Shown: positions 44,248 through 54,622, numbered from the stretch's first letter. The stretch is 64,000 nucleotides of DNA from Anaerolineae bacterium (GCA_017303635.1 JAFLCG010000005.1:1-64000), one strand, 5' to 3'. The notes: generated by a model from the letters alone, not told the origin. Translations and numbers: made by a program.

Positions 44248-45679
44248 GATCGCCCTCCATTAATGAAGCTGGACGCGCCGCCCGTTCAAAAGCCTCTATG
44301 ATCTTATAGTAACCTGTACAACGGCACAGGTTTCCGGTAATGCTCTGCTGGATTTGTGTGTTGGTCGGCACAGGAATTTCCTCAAGCAACTTTGCCCCGG
44401 ACATGAGGAAACCCGGTGTGCAATACCCACACTGTACTGCCGCGCACTCGACAAAAGCCTCTTGGATGGGATGGAGTGCGTTGCCTTGTTTTAATCCCTC
44501 AACCGTTACAACTTCTGCACCATGAGCGCGAGGTGCAGGCACCATACAGGACATGACCGCTACGCCATCGAGGAATACCGTGCAGGCTCCGCATTCACCT
44601 TCGGCGCAGCCCTCTTTAGTTCCCATCAAGCCAGCATCTTCACGAAGGAAATCGAGCAAGGTCTTATCTTGCCCGCAATCCAGTGTATAGGCTTTCCCAT
44701 TAATCGTAGTGATAATCGACTCGCCGTGCGCATGAGTCATTTTCCCGGCAATGGGATAAGTGACCTTCGCCTGATTCGGCCCCCATAGCATTGGTGGCTC
44801 ATCAGGCCAATGCTCACGCTCGCGACCTTCGGCTAAAGCTCGCAATGCCCGTGCTACCAATACACGGATCATCTCGGTGCGGTAAGCTGCTGGCGCACGT
44901 ACATCATCAATAGGAGTCGGGGCGATACTTGCAAGTCGGGCGGCCTCGCGGATGCTGGTCTCGCTCAACGGTTGGTCTAGCAACGATGCTTCGGCAGTCG
45001 GAACCCGAATGATAGTCGGAGCCACACAACCGAGTGCAATAGCCGCATGGGCTACCCGGTCTTGCTGCATCCTCAGTACAACCGCAACATTCACAACAGA
45101 TATAGCCTGCGCACGGCGCAATCCCAACTTGATAAACATGCCTCGCTCCTGCTCGCCAAGAGCAGGAAACGTGATCGCCGTGAGCATCTCATCTGGACGC
45201 ATCACAGTACGGCGCAAGCCGGTATAAAAAACACTCAATGGTACAGTGCGTTCACCCTCAACAGAACTCAATGTGACTTCTGCACCAAGGGCCATCAATG
45301 GCGAAATCGTATCATTGGCTGGAGATGCCGTGATGATATTCCCCGCAACCGTTGCACGATTGCGTATTTGTGGTGCACCGACTTCCCATGAAGCTTGCGC
45401 CAGTGGAAAAGCACGCTGCACGATGAGGTCGCTCGCAACAATATGATTATGGTTGACCAATGGGCCCAGGCGAATTTGATCGCCGTGTAAGGTAATCGAA
45501 TCGAGGCCAGGAATTCGGGAGATGTCAATCAGGGTATCAACATCGGACCGTTGACCCCGCTCCATTTCAAGAAGGACATCAGTGCCGCCTGCGATGATCC
45601 GTGCTTGTGAACCGTATTGATGAAGTGCTTCGAGAGCTTCTGCGACTGAGGTTACGCTAATGTACTGCTTCCACATCAT
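44240..45679 (-). CDS. Fused FAD-binding and 2Fe-2S subunit of the molybdenum hydroxylase
   Basis: A 479-residue fusion of two electron-transfer subunits in the order FAD then iron-sulphur. The N-terminal ~290 residues are the CoxM/XdhB-type FAD domain (RIIAGGTDVLLEMERGQ ~27 and NRATVAGNIITASPANDT ~105). The C-terminal ~155 are the CoxS/XdhC-type domain with the plant ferredoxin-type cluster (GCAEGECGACTVFLDG ~355) and the second cluster (CGYCTPGF and NLCRCTGYYK). XDH fusions elsewhere usually place Fe-S before FAD, so this order is uncommon. Both clusters and FAD sites look intact. Confidence 0.93.
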   Translation of the reverse strand: MMWKQYISVTSVAEALEALHQYGSQARIIAGGTDVLLEMERGQRSDVDTLIDISRIPGLDSITLHGDQIRLGPLVNHNHIVASDLIVQRAFPLAQASWEVGAPQIRNRATVAGNIITASPANDTISPLMALGAEVTLSSVEGERTVPLSVFYTGLRRTVMRPDEMLTAITFPALGEQERGMFIKLGLRRAQAISVVNVAVVLRMQQDRVAHAAIALGCVAPTIIRVPTAEASLLDQPLSETSIREAARLASIAPTPIDDVRAPAAYRTEMIRVLVARALRALAEGREREHWPDEPPMLWGPNQAKVTYPIAGKMTHAHGESIITTINGKAYTLDCGQDKTLLDFLREDAGLMGTKEGCAEGECGACTVFLDGVAVMSCMVPAPRAHGAEVVTVEGLKQGNALHPIQEAFVECAAVQCGYCTPGFLMSGAKLLEEIPVPTNTQIQQSITGNLCRCTGYYKIIEAFERAARPASLMEGDHA

Positions 45680-45765
45680 GACCGTTACGACTTTCTACAG
45701 GATGCCCTGAAATTGATAGTAACATCGGAAGCACATTCGCTCAACATGGATTGTGACCACAAGCG

Positions 45766-46392
45766 TTAAGGCCCGGTAGTTTTCCCCGGCTCAACGTCCA
45801 TAACAGTCACCGGATTGATGTTAATGATCGTGGTGTTACTATACTGAGTGCGGGTAATGGTGCGGCGGTCCCAGGTATGAACATGGCCATGAACCATATA
45901 GCGTGGTTGATACCAATCAAGAAAACGCAACATAGAGGCAAAACCACGATGGGGAGGATCTTCGGCATCATGGATCCCTTTCGGGGGTGAATGTGCCACA
46001 AATACATCCACTGCATATCCGAAGCGCTGGCGGCGTAAGCCCAATCGTAGTCCAGCACCCATCACGAAACGATTCATTTCGCCATCTGTATACTGCACTG
46101 GGCTCGAGTTATAACGTATTGAACCCTCCAGGCCATAGAAAGACAGGCCGCCATATTCGATCAACCGATTATGCAGATCTTCACCGCCTGGCGGGTGATC
46201 CTTGTAGGATTCATCATGATTACCGCGGACATAAAACAGCGGCACGTTCAACACTGACGTGATGAACTCCAAATAGACAGAGGGCATATCCCCACAACTC
46301 ACCACCAGTTCAATTTCGTTATATTGCCGCCGCAGGTTCACTGCACTTTCCATCTGCGGCATGACGGTATCACTGATGAAAAGGATTTTCAT
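45766..46392 (-). CDS. Calcineurin-like metallophosphoesterase
   Basis: A 208-residue phosphoesterase with the blocks SDTVMP (the usual SDxH has Val here), SCGDMPS, RGNHDE, AHSPPKGIHD and HGHVHTW. Two metal sites remain largely intact, though the first-block histidine is missing, which may change activity. It is transcribed between XdhC and the FAD/Fe-S fusion (gaps of 77 and 86 bp), so it belongs to the operon. The target might be a nucleotide or a cofactor intermediate, but nothing in the sequence decides. Confidence 0.85.
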   Translation of the reverse strand: MKILFISDTVMPQMESAVNLRRQYNEIELVVSCGDMPSVYLEFITSVLNVPLFYVRGNHDESYKDHPPGGEDLHNRLIEYGGLSFYGLEGSIRYNSSPVQYTDGEMNRFVMGAGLRLGLRRQRFGYAVDVFVAHSPPKGIHDAEDPPHRGFASMLRFLDWYQPRYMVHGHVHTWDRRTITRTQYSNTTIININPVTVMDVEPGKTTGP

Positions 46393-46469
46393 TCAAAGAA
46401 TCCGATTAAACATTACCGTATATATCATCGTTCGGGATAGATGCCCAATCTACACAGATACACTACACA

Positions 46470-47291
46470 TTAGTTGACGCTCTCGATCTGCTGCTGCATG
46501 GGTTTGCCATCGCCACCCCGTCGCAGCATGATGATCTGCGCCATTATGCTCACTGCAATTTCCTGAGGCGTTTCGGCATTCAGTTCCAAGCCAATCGGTG
46601 CCTGTATACGCAATAACTGATCAGGGGTTAGCCCTCGCTCAGTTTGTAATGCACGAGCAGTCAATGCCCACCGACGCTGACTACCGATTAGCCCAATGTA
46701 TCTGGCCGGCGACTGAATTAGTGATGGTATCAGGTCGAGGTCAACCGGCATACCACGAGTGACAGCAGCCACATAGGTATTGGTATCAATTGGCACATTA
46801 CGAGCGACCTCACCCGGCTTACAAACAACATATCCTTGCATACCTGGCAGGTAGTCCGCATTACAGAACTCCGCCCGATCATCGGAAACGATGACACGGA
46901 AGCCTGACCACTTACCCAGTTCCGCCAAAGCCCTGCCTACATGACCTATGCCGATTACAAGCAGTGTAGGCGGCACACTGCTGGGCTCGATAAATATCTG
47001 CACTGTCCCCCCGCAAATACCAGGGTCACCAGCGCCCAGGTCATTCAGCGAATAGCTGGTCGTCCGGGTCTGCCCATCGGCGATTGCCCGCTGTGCCTCT
47101 TGAATAACTAAAGCTTCCATCCGTCCACCGCCAACGGTACCCACAATAGAACCATCGGCGCGAACCAACATCTTGCTACCCGGATGTCGTGGAACAGAGC
47201 CCTGTACGCCGATGACTGTCGACAGCGCAACCACTTCACCGGCTATGTGGGCTGCGAGCAACGCTTCCAGTACAGCCCGATCCTCGTTCAT
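46470..47291 (-). CDS. xdhC: XdhC-type molybdenum cofactor insertion protein
   Basis: XdhC binds the molybdenum cofactor, promotes its sulphuration and hands it to the hydroxylase. The N-terminal domain has GSVPRHPGSKMLVRADGSIVG (landmarks ~31-50) and the Cys of DPGICGGTVQIFIEP (~92). A Rossmann-like C-terminal domain has VIGIGHVGRALAELG (~112) and YIGLIGSQRR (~195). The length of 273 is typical. It overlaps the upstream membrane glycosyltransferase gene by four bases. Being first among the hydroxylase genes, it strengthens the assignment of a sulphurated-cofactor enzyme. Confidence 0.92.
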   Translation of the reverse strand: MNEDRAVLEALLAAHIAGEVVALSTVIGVQGSVPRHPGSKMLVRADGSIVGTVGGGRMEALVIQEAQRAIADGQTRTTSYSLNDLGAGDPGICGGTVQIFIEPSSVPPTLLVIGIGHVGRALAELGKWSGFRVIVSDDRAEFCNADYLPGMQGYVVCKPGEVARNVPIDTNTYVAAVTRGMPVDLDLIPSLIQSPARYIGLIGSQRRWALTARALQTERGLTPDQLLRIQAPIGLELNAETPQEIAVSIMAQIIMLRRGGDGKPMQQQIESVN

Positions 47292-49786
47292 GGAACAATC
47301 ACATCCTGAATAAATAGACGTCCGACATCATCTCCACTTGGGCTCATCAAGCGTTCACCCGTGTAAGGATTATACAATCCCAGCGCGACCCTATAGTTTC
47401 CGGCGGGTAGATTACTCAAATCCAGCGTAATCGTATCGCGAATCGTGCCCTGTAACCAGTTACCAGGCGGCAAAGCCCCACCGCCTGGATATTGATCGAC
47501 CTGAATGAGTGGAGCTTGGTTGGGATCACCATAGAGATGGACAAAGAGACGATAGTCACCTTGGGCGGCACCCTCGTTCAGCCAGGCAAACTCCATCGTC
47601 AAACGCCGGAGTTCGGCTTGATAGTCGATGCGATTGACCGCCAACGAGAACCTACCTTCCGGAAAGTCGGCATATAGAGGCTGGTTAGGACGGGTGTCGA
47701 TTTGTTGACGGTAGAGCCAATGGTGGTACGGTGCATACACTCCATTGGAAATCTCCGGCACAAGCCGCAATTGAACAGTGCCATCCAGGTCGTTGGGAAG
47801 CAGAGTTGGCACTTCAATCCAGCGCCCCGGCACATCCGGAATGACCCGCGCGGCAATCAACACCTCGTTAGCATAGACATGCAGTAGCCCTGCACCCATC
47901 GGCAAGAGACGTGTCACCAGCACATTGCGCTCACCAGGCTGAACCGTTGGCACATCGAGCGTGAATTGCTCCTCGCCAGTAATACGGCGTCCGCCATCGA
48001 TCACACGACAGGCAGACATGGCACAAACAAGGTAGTCGAGGTCGAAAACTTCAGTAGGAAACCCGGAAAGGCGGCCTTGATTATGCCAGGTGTAGTTGAC
48101 GGCCCGTTCACTGGCGAGATCCGCTACGTTAACTGAAGCCAACAGTTCACCCCAACGCTGATCCCCATATGGTTGAACTGCCTGGTCAGCTTGCTCGGAG
48201 TTAATCGCTATCCAATCCGGTTGATAAATACCCTGCTCATCGGCTGCCAGTGCCACATTAAAGCGATCATCGAGTTGTAATGCGAAAGTCGCCAAGGGCT
48301 GATCGTAAAGGCGCGTCTCGGTCAAATAGCTCAGGCCAACGCCATGCCCTGGACCATAGGCGGCAATATAATCCGGACGCTCACGCATAAGCAATTCAGC
48401 GACTGCACCCGGCCCATTGCGCCAGTAATCCGCTGCGCCGGGTGTTGTCAAGCCAACCATGTCCAGGGTTGTCCGGCCACCAATATATCGAAGCAAACCC
48501 GTATCATGAACTGCTACACGCGAATCAGCCGAAGAGTGCGTAATGAGCCACTGAGCCATCTGGTACGGCTGGGAATAAACATAGCCAGCGTTCAACACAA
48601 AGTGCTGTAAAAACTGCCAACTGGTATTTAGCGCCAGAGCCAAGCCAGCAACTACGACCAAAATAGCGGCAAAATAAACGATCCCAAGAATTTCAGGGCG
48701 GCGTTTTGCAGCTTGAACAACCTGAGTAGTGGTTAGCTGCAGCCCAACGGCCCCGAGCGGAAACAACACTACCATAAAGGGCATTTGATACCGTTTAAAG
48801 TGCCAGAAAGCGGTATCCAAAGTTGCAATTGCCGCTGTTCCTAACAACAACCAGAGCGCAATTACAAACGCCATCCACCGCCTATTCCGCTGCGCCAACA
48901 ACCATCCCCACCCTACCAACGCCATCAGAGTTAGTAGAGGGATGAGATACATCCCTTCACGCGGGCTTATGCCTGACATGATTTCAGCCCAAATACGCAG
49001 GAATTGTTCAATGATGCGCTCAAGGGCTAAAGCCGCCTCAAACGGGATCATACCCAACACAGACTTAGCAGCGTTACCAGAGGCAACTGCAGAACCGGTC
49101 AGTAACAGATTCAGAAAGGGTTGTACGCCCACCGCAGCACCCACCAGCACGATGGGCACAATCCGCCGAGCTACACCTTTAGCCTGCAAAGTGAGAACGA
49201 TAGCTGCGATACCAGCCAAGACTCCGCCCTCCGGGCGCAGCAAAGCCAGTAACACAAGGCTGCTTAATACCCACCAACTATGAGAACCCATCCAAAAGAG
49301 CGTTAGGCAAAGGACCAAAATAACTAGTCCCGTCTCCATACCACTCATGAAGTGCCACTGAACGGCACCTGTCAGCGCAAAGATAAGCATCACGAGTAAT
49401 GCGGCGCGATGACCCAATTCCCATTGCAAGGCAATTCCATATATAAGGCGGATAGTCAGTGCGAATGCAATAGCACCGAGACCCATCGCCCATGCGCCCA
49501 GAGCTAAACCTTGAAATCCAAGTACATAGCCGCCTGCCAGCAAGTAGGGATACAGAAAACTAGTTGCGCCTGAAGTCGGTAGTTGGCCAGGGTTATAGAT
49601 GTAGGGCTGGCCTGCAGCCAGTTGGCGTGCATACTGGAAATGGATGTAGACATCATCCAGCGGCATCATGAATTGACCACGGCCAGCACGGAGGCTGGCG
49701 CTGGCATAGCTGAGAAAAGTTCCACCAGCCAGCGCGCAGCAAAGCAACCATAGCAGTAGAGATCGCTTGTACGAAAGAGTATTCAT
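47288..49786 (-). CDS. Polytopic GT-C/PMT-like membrane glycosyltransferase
   Basis: An 832-residue membrane protein with about 11 predicted spans in the first ~470 residues and a large extracytoplasmic C-terminal part (~470-832). The first loop after TM1 carries DDVYIHFQYARQLAAG, where the Asp pair matches the catalytic acidic motif of GT-C glycosyltransferases that use polyprenyl-phosphate sugars. The C-terminus is beta-rich (two jelly-roll-like repeats, each with PGERNVLVTRLLP-type strands). The ATG at 49786 is chosen; the frame continues to 49858. Its four-base overlap with xdhC puts it in the same transcript, an odd partner for a hydroxylase. Confidence 0.8.
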   Translation of the reverse strand: MNTLSYKRSLLLWLLCCALAGGTFLSYASASLRAGRGQFMMPLDDVYIHFQYARQLAAGQPYIYNPGQLPTSGATSFLYPYLLAGGYVLGFQGLALGAWAMGLGAIAFALTIRLIYGIALQWELGHRAALLVMLIFALTGAVQWHFMSGMETGLVILVLCLTLFWMGSHSWWVLSSLVLLALLRPEGGVLAGIAAIVLTLQAKGVARRIVPIVLVGAAVGVQPFLNLLLTGSAVASGNAAKSVLGMIPFEAALALERIIEQFLRIWAEIMSGISPREGMYLIPLLTLMALVGWGWLLAQRNRRWMAFVIALWLLLGTAAIATLDTAFWHFKRYQMPFMVVLFPLGAVGLQLTTTQVVQAAKRRPEILGIVYFAAILVVVAGLALALNTSWQFLQHFVLNAGYVYSQPYQMAQWLITHSSADSRVAVHDTGLLRYIGGRTTLDMVGLTTPGAADYWRNGPGAVAELLMRERPDYIAAYGPGHGVGLSYLTETRLYDQPLATFALQLDDRFNVALAADEQGIYQPDWIAINSEQADQAVQPYGDQRWGELLASVNVADLASERAVNYTWHNQGRLSGFPTEVFDLDYLVCAMSACRVIDGGRRITGEEQFTLDVPTVQPGERNVLVTRLLPMGAGLLHVYANEVLIAARVIPDVPGRWIEVPTLLPNDLDGTVQLRLVPEISNGVYAPYHHWLYRQQIDTRPNQPLYADFPEGRFSLAVNRIDYQAELRRLTMEFAWLNEGAAQGDYRLFVHLYGDPNQAPLIQVDQYPGGGALPPGNWLQGTIRDTITLDLSNLPAGNYRVALGLYNPYTGERLMSPSGDDVGRLFIQDVIVP

Positions 49787-49835
49787 GGGTGCCGATGTTG
49801 CCCGGCACCCAGCCGATTTGCCGAAACAACAGCCA

Positions 49836-50843
49836 TTAACTGCTGTATCCGTTAGCAAAAGTATCGATCATCAGGCGAACATCGTGACCTAATGGATAGA
49901 GAATCGGGCAGGTTGCGCCATACTCAACATACTGCCGAACTTTCGCTTTGACCTCATCCGGTGTACCCGACGCGGTAATCATTTGCACCACATCATCCGG
50001 TACCAGACGCATAGCCTGTTCGATCTGTTCTTCAGTGGCGGGCCACGTCAACACCTGAGCAATTTCATCCAACAGTTCCTGCTTAACCCCGCTGGCTTTC
50101 ATGATATGTGGCTGCTGTCCGAGGTATTGAGTTACCAGCTTACGGGCTCCATCTAAGGCTTTCTTCCGGTCATGATCGACCGAGCAGACTACCAGTTGGG
50201 GACGATCAATCGAGTCAATAGAACGGCCAGATTGCTTGGCTCCAGCCTCTAACTGGTCCATAGCACTCTGATTGTACGATGGGGACACCAGATAATTCAG
50301 AACAGCACCATCCGCAATCTCACCGGTAAGGGTCATCATCTTGGGGCCAGTCGCACCGATGTAGATAGGGACATTGCGCGGTGTCTTGCGACCATGAACC
50401 ACATCCAGCTCTACATCATCCAGATTGACAAACTCACCATGAAAAGTCACCCGCTTGCGAGCCAGCAAATCTCGCACAACAGTGACCACTTCTCGCATCG
50501 CCAGCAGTGGCTTGCTCCGATCAATGCCCACCTTCTGAGCTAGCGGATCCCACCAGGCACCAATGCCGCAGATAATTCGATCCGGAGCCAGATCATCTAA
50601 TGTCAGGTAGGTCGCGGCAATGACAGCGGCATTACGAGTCCAGTTATTGATCACTCCAGAGCCGATTTTAATGCGGGTGGTGGTTGCGGCGAAGGCAGCC
50701 ATTGGTACGATCGCATCGCGCACTAAACGGCTCTCTGCCTGCCAAACTGCCTCGAAACCGCGGGCTTCTGCATACTGCACATATTTTATGGCATCCTGTA
50801 AAGGATGCGCGTCCTGCAAATACAGGGCTACCCGGTCAGCCAT
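49836..50843 (-). CDS. LLM-class F420-dependent oxidoreductase (Mer/MsnO-like)
   Basis: A TIM-barrel enzyme of the luciferase-like monooxygenase class, 335 residues from the ATG at 50843 (AGAGG nine bases upstream; the open frame extends to 50951). Characteristic segments are [20 protein letters not shown] (~23-42), [20 protein letters not shown] (~58-77) and [20 protein letters not shown] (~165). Many relatives near cof genes use F420; some use FMN. The gene follows cofC after a terminator, so it has its own promoter within 50844-50936. The substrate is unknown. Confidence 0.85.
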   Translation of the reverse strand: MADRVALYLQDAHPLQDAIKYVQYAEARGFEAVWQAESRLVRDAIVPMAAFAATTTRIKIGSGVINNWTRNAAVIAATYLTLDDLAPDRIICGIGAWWDPLAQKVGIDRSKPLLAMREVVTVVRDLLARKRVTFHGEFVNLDDVELDVVHGRKTPRNVPIYIGATGPKMMTLTGEIADGAVLNYLVSPSYNQSAMDQLEAGAKQSGRSIDSIDRPQLVVCSVDHDRKKALDGARKLVTQYLGQQPHIMKASGVKQELLDEIAQVLTWPATEEQIEQAMRLVPDDVVQMITASGTPDEVKAKVRQYVEYGATCPILYPLGHDVRLMIDTFANGYSS

Positions 50844-50936
50844 AATAACCATCCTCTTTTGCCATTGAACGACACTGGCAGCAATCTTACTGCGAAGATC
50901 GCATTTCACCAAAACAACAAAACTGAGAAAAGGCAA

Positions 50937-50960
50937 TAAAAAACCCGGCAAGCGCCGGGT
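50937..50960 (-). terminator. Intrinsic terminator after cofC
   Basis: On the minus strand a seven-bp stem (ACCCGGC/GCCGGGT, loop GCTT) is followed by six T residues and an A/T stretch. It is a textbook terminator about 27 bp after the cofC stop. Confidence 0.92.
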
Positions 50961-50986
50961 ATCGAAAGCAACTGTGCATAAATACG

Positions 50987-51589
50987 CTAGGAATGAACCA
51001 TCGCATTATAGGTTTCGAGATCTGATGGAAGGTCAACATCCAACATCATCCGGTCAGATCTGTAGACTTGTACATCTGCCCCAGCCTCAACAGCCATTTG
51101 ATAGTGGCGTTCAAAACTGCCGATTCCATAAGCGTACGGGATCAAACCGGGCGGACGCATAAACATAGCATTGGTACCATCACCTTGCTGATCCGTAGCC
51201 AAAACTACACTTCGGTCAGCATCCCCCATCCGCACAATCGAAGCCAGATCGTCAGGAGCAATCAACGGTAAGTCCGCTGGAAGAACCAAAATAGCACGCA
51301 CATGCCAGCGCACCAATACCTGGGTAGCGCGAGTTAAGGCACCATTCAGTTCCGGCGCTCCGCTTTCCTGCACAGTACGTGCGCCATAATCTCTCGCAAT
51401 CGCCAGCGCCCGACTATCCCGGCTAATGACCAGCGTCCCCAGAATGTTATGGGTCATCCGAACGGTTTCCAGGACATGCCGAAACATGGATTCGGCTAGT
51501 TTCTGGCGTTCGGCAGGACTCAAGACCGGTGCTAGCCGTGTCTTTGATCGATTCAAGGGTTTGACCGGGATAATTGCCCAAACACTCAT
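50987..51589 (-). CDS. cofC: 2-phospho-L-lactate (or PEP) guanylyltransferase CofC/FbiD
   Basis: Activates phospholactate or phosphoenolpyruvate with GTP for F420 synthesis. The nucleotidyltransferase signature is [20 protein letters not shown] (~5-24), the metal-binding Asp is in LPADLPLI (~105), and [19 protein letters not shown] is at ~130. The length of 200 is normal. In bacteria of this type CofC is often FbiD-like and uses PEP, matching the separate nitroreductase in this operon that could reduce the resulting dehydro-F420. It ends the 12-kb run of minus-strand genes. Confidence 0.93.
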   Translation of the reverse strand: MSVWAIIPVKPLNRSKTRLAPVLSPAERQKLAESMFRHVLETVRMTHNILGTLVISRDSRALAIARDYGARTVQESGAPELNGALTRATQVLVRWHVRAILVLPADLPLIAPDDLASIVRMGDADRSVVLATDQQGDGTNAMFMRPPGLIPYAYGIGSFERHYQMAVEAGADVQVYRSDRMMLDVDLPSDLETYNAMVHS

Positions 51590-51652
51590 AGTTACACCTG
51601 TGGCAAACAGCGCTGCCCTGTGTATGACACAAGAACAAAGACCTGCGGATGC

Positions 51653-52585
51653 TTACTTCCAGCCTTTAATCCACCTTAACACGGTTTCTGCCAACTGTAC
51701 CTTGTCCTGCTCGGAATTCATGACAGTTTCACAGGTCAGCACCTGTTTTTGTGGCACATATTGCCCATAATCGACTTGATCGAGTACAAAACCATTGATG
51801 AGTTCGCCATAATGACTGGCCACCTCAGAAGCGCTCACTGAAAACCCCAACTCCGCCATTAACTTGGCAGCTGGCCCCTTGATGGCCTTACCTCCAACGA
51901 TCGGGCTGATCGCCACACGAGGTATAGAAAGGGTCGCCAAAAGCGCCCGAACGCCCGGCAGAGATAAAATTGGGTCAATAGAAAGCCATGGATTAGACGG
52001 TCCAATTAGGATTATATCGGCCTGCTGCAATGCCCGTCTACCTTCAGAGGTCAACTTTGCCTGCTCCAAGCCGTCAAATCGCAATGCTGTAACCACAGGT
52101 TGCCAGCGATGGCGAACGAAATAGGTTTGAAAGTCCAGTTCACCCTGTTCACGCGTCATCACTTTAGTCGCAACTGTTTCATCTGTCATCGGCAGAATCG
52201 CTGGAAGAATCCCTAGTTTAGCTGTGAGATGTGCGGTAACTGTGGTCAAGCGTTCCCCATTCCGCAAGCGTTCACTACGAATGAGGTGTGTCGCCAAATC
52301 ACGATCCCCCAAGCGGAACCAGGCATCTTCCCCATAACGCCGTAATGCCTCTAACATTTGGGTCGTGTCTTCAGCCAGGCCCCAACCATTCACGGGATCG
52401 ACCAATCCGGATAAAGTGTAGGTGATCGTATCAAGGTCAGGGCAAATACGAAGGCCATAATGCCAGAAGTCATCGGCAGTGTTGACAATGATGGTCAGGT
52501 CATCCGGCGGCACTATCCGCGATAGACCATAGGCCAGTTTGGCTCCACCTACTCCACCAACCAGTGTGACAACTTTCATCGCCAA
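51653..52585 (-). CDS. cofD: F420 biosynthesis transferase CofD/FbiA
   Basis: Transfers the phospholactyl or phosphoenolpyruvyl group to the deazaflavin Fo. Conserved features are VTLVGGVGGAKLAYGL (~6-21), NTADDFWHYGLRICPDLDT (~35), GDRDLATH (~93), the RLTTVT(A)HL segment (~110) and IGPSNPWLSIDPILSLPGV (~195). The length of 310 is typical. It overlaps the nitroreductase by ten bases and is separated from cofC by 63 bp. Fo synthase genes (cofG/cofH) are not in the window, so they are elsewhere. Confidence 0.95.
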   Translation of the reverse strand: MAMKVVTLVGGVGGAKLAYGLSRIVPPDDLTIIVNTADDFWHYGLRICPDLDTITYTLSGLVDPVNGWGLAEDTTQMLEALRRYGEDAWFRLGDRDLATHLIRSERLRNGERLTTVTAHLTAKLGILPAILPMTDETVATKVMTREQGELDFQTYFVRHRWQPVVTALRFDGLEQAKLTSEGRRALQQADIILIGPSNPWLSIDPILSLPGVRALLATLSIPRVAISPIVGGKAIKGPAAKLMAELGFSVSASEVASHYGELINGFVLDQVDYGQYVPQKQVLTCETVMNSEQDKVQLAETVLRWIKGWK

Positions 52586-53190
52586 ATGACTCGACTTTCA
52601 AGTGGGTGACGGGTCTTTGTCCGGGTTTCCGCAGGGTAGCCCAGGGAAATCATCCCTTGGGGATCCCAATCTTCCGGTAAATCGAGCGTAGTGCGTACCA
52701 CCTGTGGGCAAAACAAGGGGGCACACATCCAACACGCACCTAATCCATGTGCGTGCGCCGCCAGCAACATGTTCTGCCCAGCCATCGCCAGACTCTGAAC
52801 CGCCATTGTGTATTCATGATTGGCCCGGCGCGCGTCTGGGTATGTGTCCATATCGGCCATGGAAAGCGCAAGCAAGATGATAAGTGGAGCCATCGTAATG
52901 CGACTATAGGAACGACCTGCGTCAGCCTCGATCACATCGGATGAAGCCCCATCCGATGCCAGATCCAGCCGAAGCTGCGCCCCCATGGCATCCGCTAGCG
53001 ATGTCTTGGTTTGCTGGGACTGAATGACTGCAAAGCGCCAGGGCTGCCGATTATGCGCAGACGGTGCCCAGATAGCTGCCTTCAAAATCGTCTCGATAAC
53101 AGCTTCTGGGACTGGCGTTGGTAGATAACGCCGGACCGACCGGCGATTCATCAACAGAGTTTCCAGGGAATTCGGTGAATCTGAAGACAT
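52576..53190 (-). CDS. Nitroreductase-family protein resembling the FbiB C-terminal domain
   Basis: A 204-residue FMN-type nitroreductase. Landmarks are MNRRSVRRYLPTPVPEAVI (~14-32), APSAHNRQPWRFAVI (~41), and GLGACWMCAPLF (~148). It overlaps cofE by one base and cofD by ten. In mycobacterial FbiB the same two activities (CofE domain and this FMN domain) are fused, and the FMN domain reduces dehydro-F420-0. Here the domains are encoded by two adjacent genes, so I infer dehydro-F420-0 reductase. A generic nitroreductase is the alternative. Confidence 0.82.
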   Translation of the reverse strand: MSSDSPNSLETLLMNRRSVRRYLPTPVPEAVIETILKAAIWAPSAHNRQPWRFAVIQSQQTKTSLADAMGAQLRLDLASDGASSDVIEADAGRSYSRITMAPLIILLALSMADMDTYPDARRANHEYTMAVQSLAMAGQNMLLAAHAHGLGACWMCAPLFCPQVVRTTLDLPEDWDPQGMISLGYPAETRTKTRHPLESRVIWR

Positions 53191-53963
53191 CAGCGGTAGA
53201 GATCGTGTTCCGGGGAACGGTACAGATCAACTGCACGCCCATTTTGGGCTGGATAATTCAGGCCACGCAGCAGGACGATTGGGCGACCTTCATCTGCTTC
53301 GCCAGTTAACAGATTCGCTGTTGATGCGACCATATCTGCATAGCCCTGGATGCTGATCTTGAGTTCTCGACCAAATAGATCAGGCCTACCCCGGAGGTCA
53401 ACCAACGCGGGCATCCCGGCTACGCCGATGGCAACACCAATATTGCCCATACGGAAAGGTCGCCCATGGGAATCGCTGATGACCACACCCGGTTCCACAC
53501 CTGTGAGATGTCCCAACTGAGTTCGTATGCGATGTGCCGACTCATCTGGGTCTACTGGCAGTAGCAATACTACATCCTCGCCTAAACCGACATTCGATTG
53601 ATCAATACCGGAATTGGCGCTGACAAATCCAAGCCGATGCTGGGTCACCAGCACGTTTGGCGCATGACGACTAATCATGCGGCTTTCCCGGAGAACAAGT
53701 TCAACAATGCGTGGGTCTTTGCGCGTTTCCCGAGCGACTTCGACAGCCTGCGAACTGGGCTGAACCTCCTGCAAGTTAAAGATCCGCCCTTCGGACTTGG
53801 AAACGATCTTGGACGTAATGACGAGCGCATCACCCGCCAGCAACCTCAATCCAGCGTGATCAAGCCCATTAACGATGACCGAAGCCAGGTCATCCCCTGG
53901 TTCAATCAGGGGAATCCCAGGTAATGCGATCGCAGTCAGTTGTACGTCAGCCACCACGCTCAC
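53190..53963 (-). CDS. cofE: F420-0:gamma-glutamyl ligase CofE
   Basis: Adds glutamates to F420-0 with GTP. Conserved segments are [18 protein letters not shown] (~47-64), [10 protein letters not shown] (~117), [14 protein letters not shown] (~130) and [21 protein letters not shown] (~160-180). The length of 257 matches the single-domain archaeal form rather than the fused mycobacterial FbiB. It overlaps npdG by four bases. The glutamate tail length it makes cannot be judged. Confidence 0.94.
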   Translation of the reverse strand: MSVVADVQLTAIALPGIPLIEPGDDLASVIVNGLDHAGLRLLAGDALVITSKIVSKSEGRIFNLQEVQPSSQAVEVARETRKDPRIVELVLRESRMISRHAPNVLVTQHRLGFVSANSGIDQSNVGLGEDVVLLLPVDPDESAHRIRTQLGHLTGVEPGVVISDSHGRPFRMGNIGVAIGVAGMPALVDLRGRPDLFGRELKISIQGYADMVASTANLLTGEADEGRPIVLLRGLNYPAQNGRAVDLYRSPEHDLYR

Positions 53964-54622
53964 CCAATTCCAGTAATACGAATACCAGAGCCTTTGGTCG
54001 CGTAGGCTTTGTTAATATAGAGCAGAACCGGTGTCAGGCTCTCGACCGCAACCGCATTTGCCAGTGGTCCTGCATCGATGCCGCGCATACCGGTCGCTTC
54101 CACCAATTCGATCACTAACTTTTTGGCTTCGGCATCATTACCGCAAACCAATACATCACAATCGACCTCATAGTGCGGATCAACCAGATGTTCGGCACTG
54201 ACGTTCTGGAAGGCACAGCATACACGCACACTTTCGCCCAAGAATGCCTGGGATTCGAGCGACGCAGCCTTGCCTTCTGGCACATGCACGGTACGAATCT
54301 TGGGCGGTTGCAGGGGCACAGTCAGATCGATCATGACCTTACCCTGCACAGCATCCTTAACGCCTTCAAGTGTGGATTTATGGGCGCTATATGGCACACT
54401 GAGAACAACGACATCAGCAGCTCGGGCAGCATCCGGATTTGCCATACCTTGCACGGTGGAAATGCCGAGCGCAGCATTCATCTCGGCAGCTTTGGCGACA
54501 GCCTTTTCCCCTTCGCGCGAGCCGATAATGACACTATAGCCTTTGGCGGCCCAGCGCATCGCCAGACCGGAACCTTCTTTACCGGTCCCACCGAGGACGG
54601 CAACTGTCTTTATGGAACTCAT
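53960..54622 (-). CDS. npdG: F420H2:NADP oxidoreductase NpdG/Fno
   Basis: Transfers hydride between F420H2 and NADP+. The dinucleotide motif is VAVLGGTGKEGSGLAMRWA (~7-25), the NADP phosphate pocket is IIGSREGEKA (~32), and VVVLSVPYSAHKSTL (~70) and DLTVPLQPP (~98) are family-typical. The length of 220 is normal. It is the first of the F420 set and lies 31 bp after the SsnA gene, so it shares that transcript. Confidence 0.93.
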   Translation of the reverse strand: MSSIKTVAVLGGTGKEGSGLAMRWAAKGYSVIIGSREGEKAVAKAAEMNAALGISTVQGMANPDAARAADVVVLSVPYSAHKSTLEGVKDAVQGKVMIDLTVPLQPPKIRTVHVPEGKAASLESQAFLGESVRVCCAFQNVSAEHLVDPHYEVDCDVLVCGNDAEAKKLVIELVEATGMRGIDAGPLANAVAVESLTPVLLYINKAYATKGSGIRITGIG

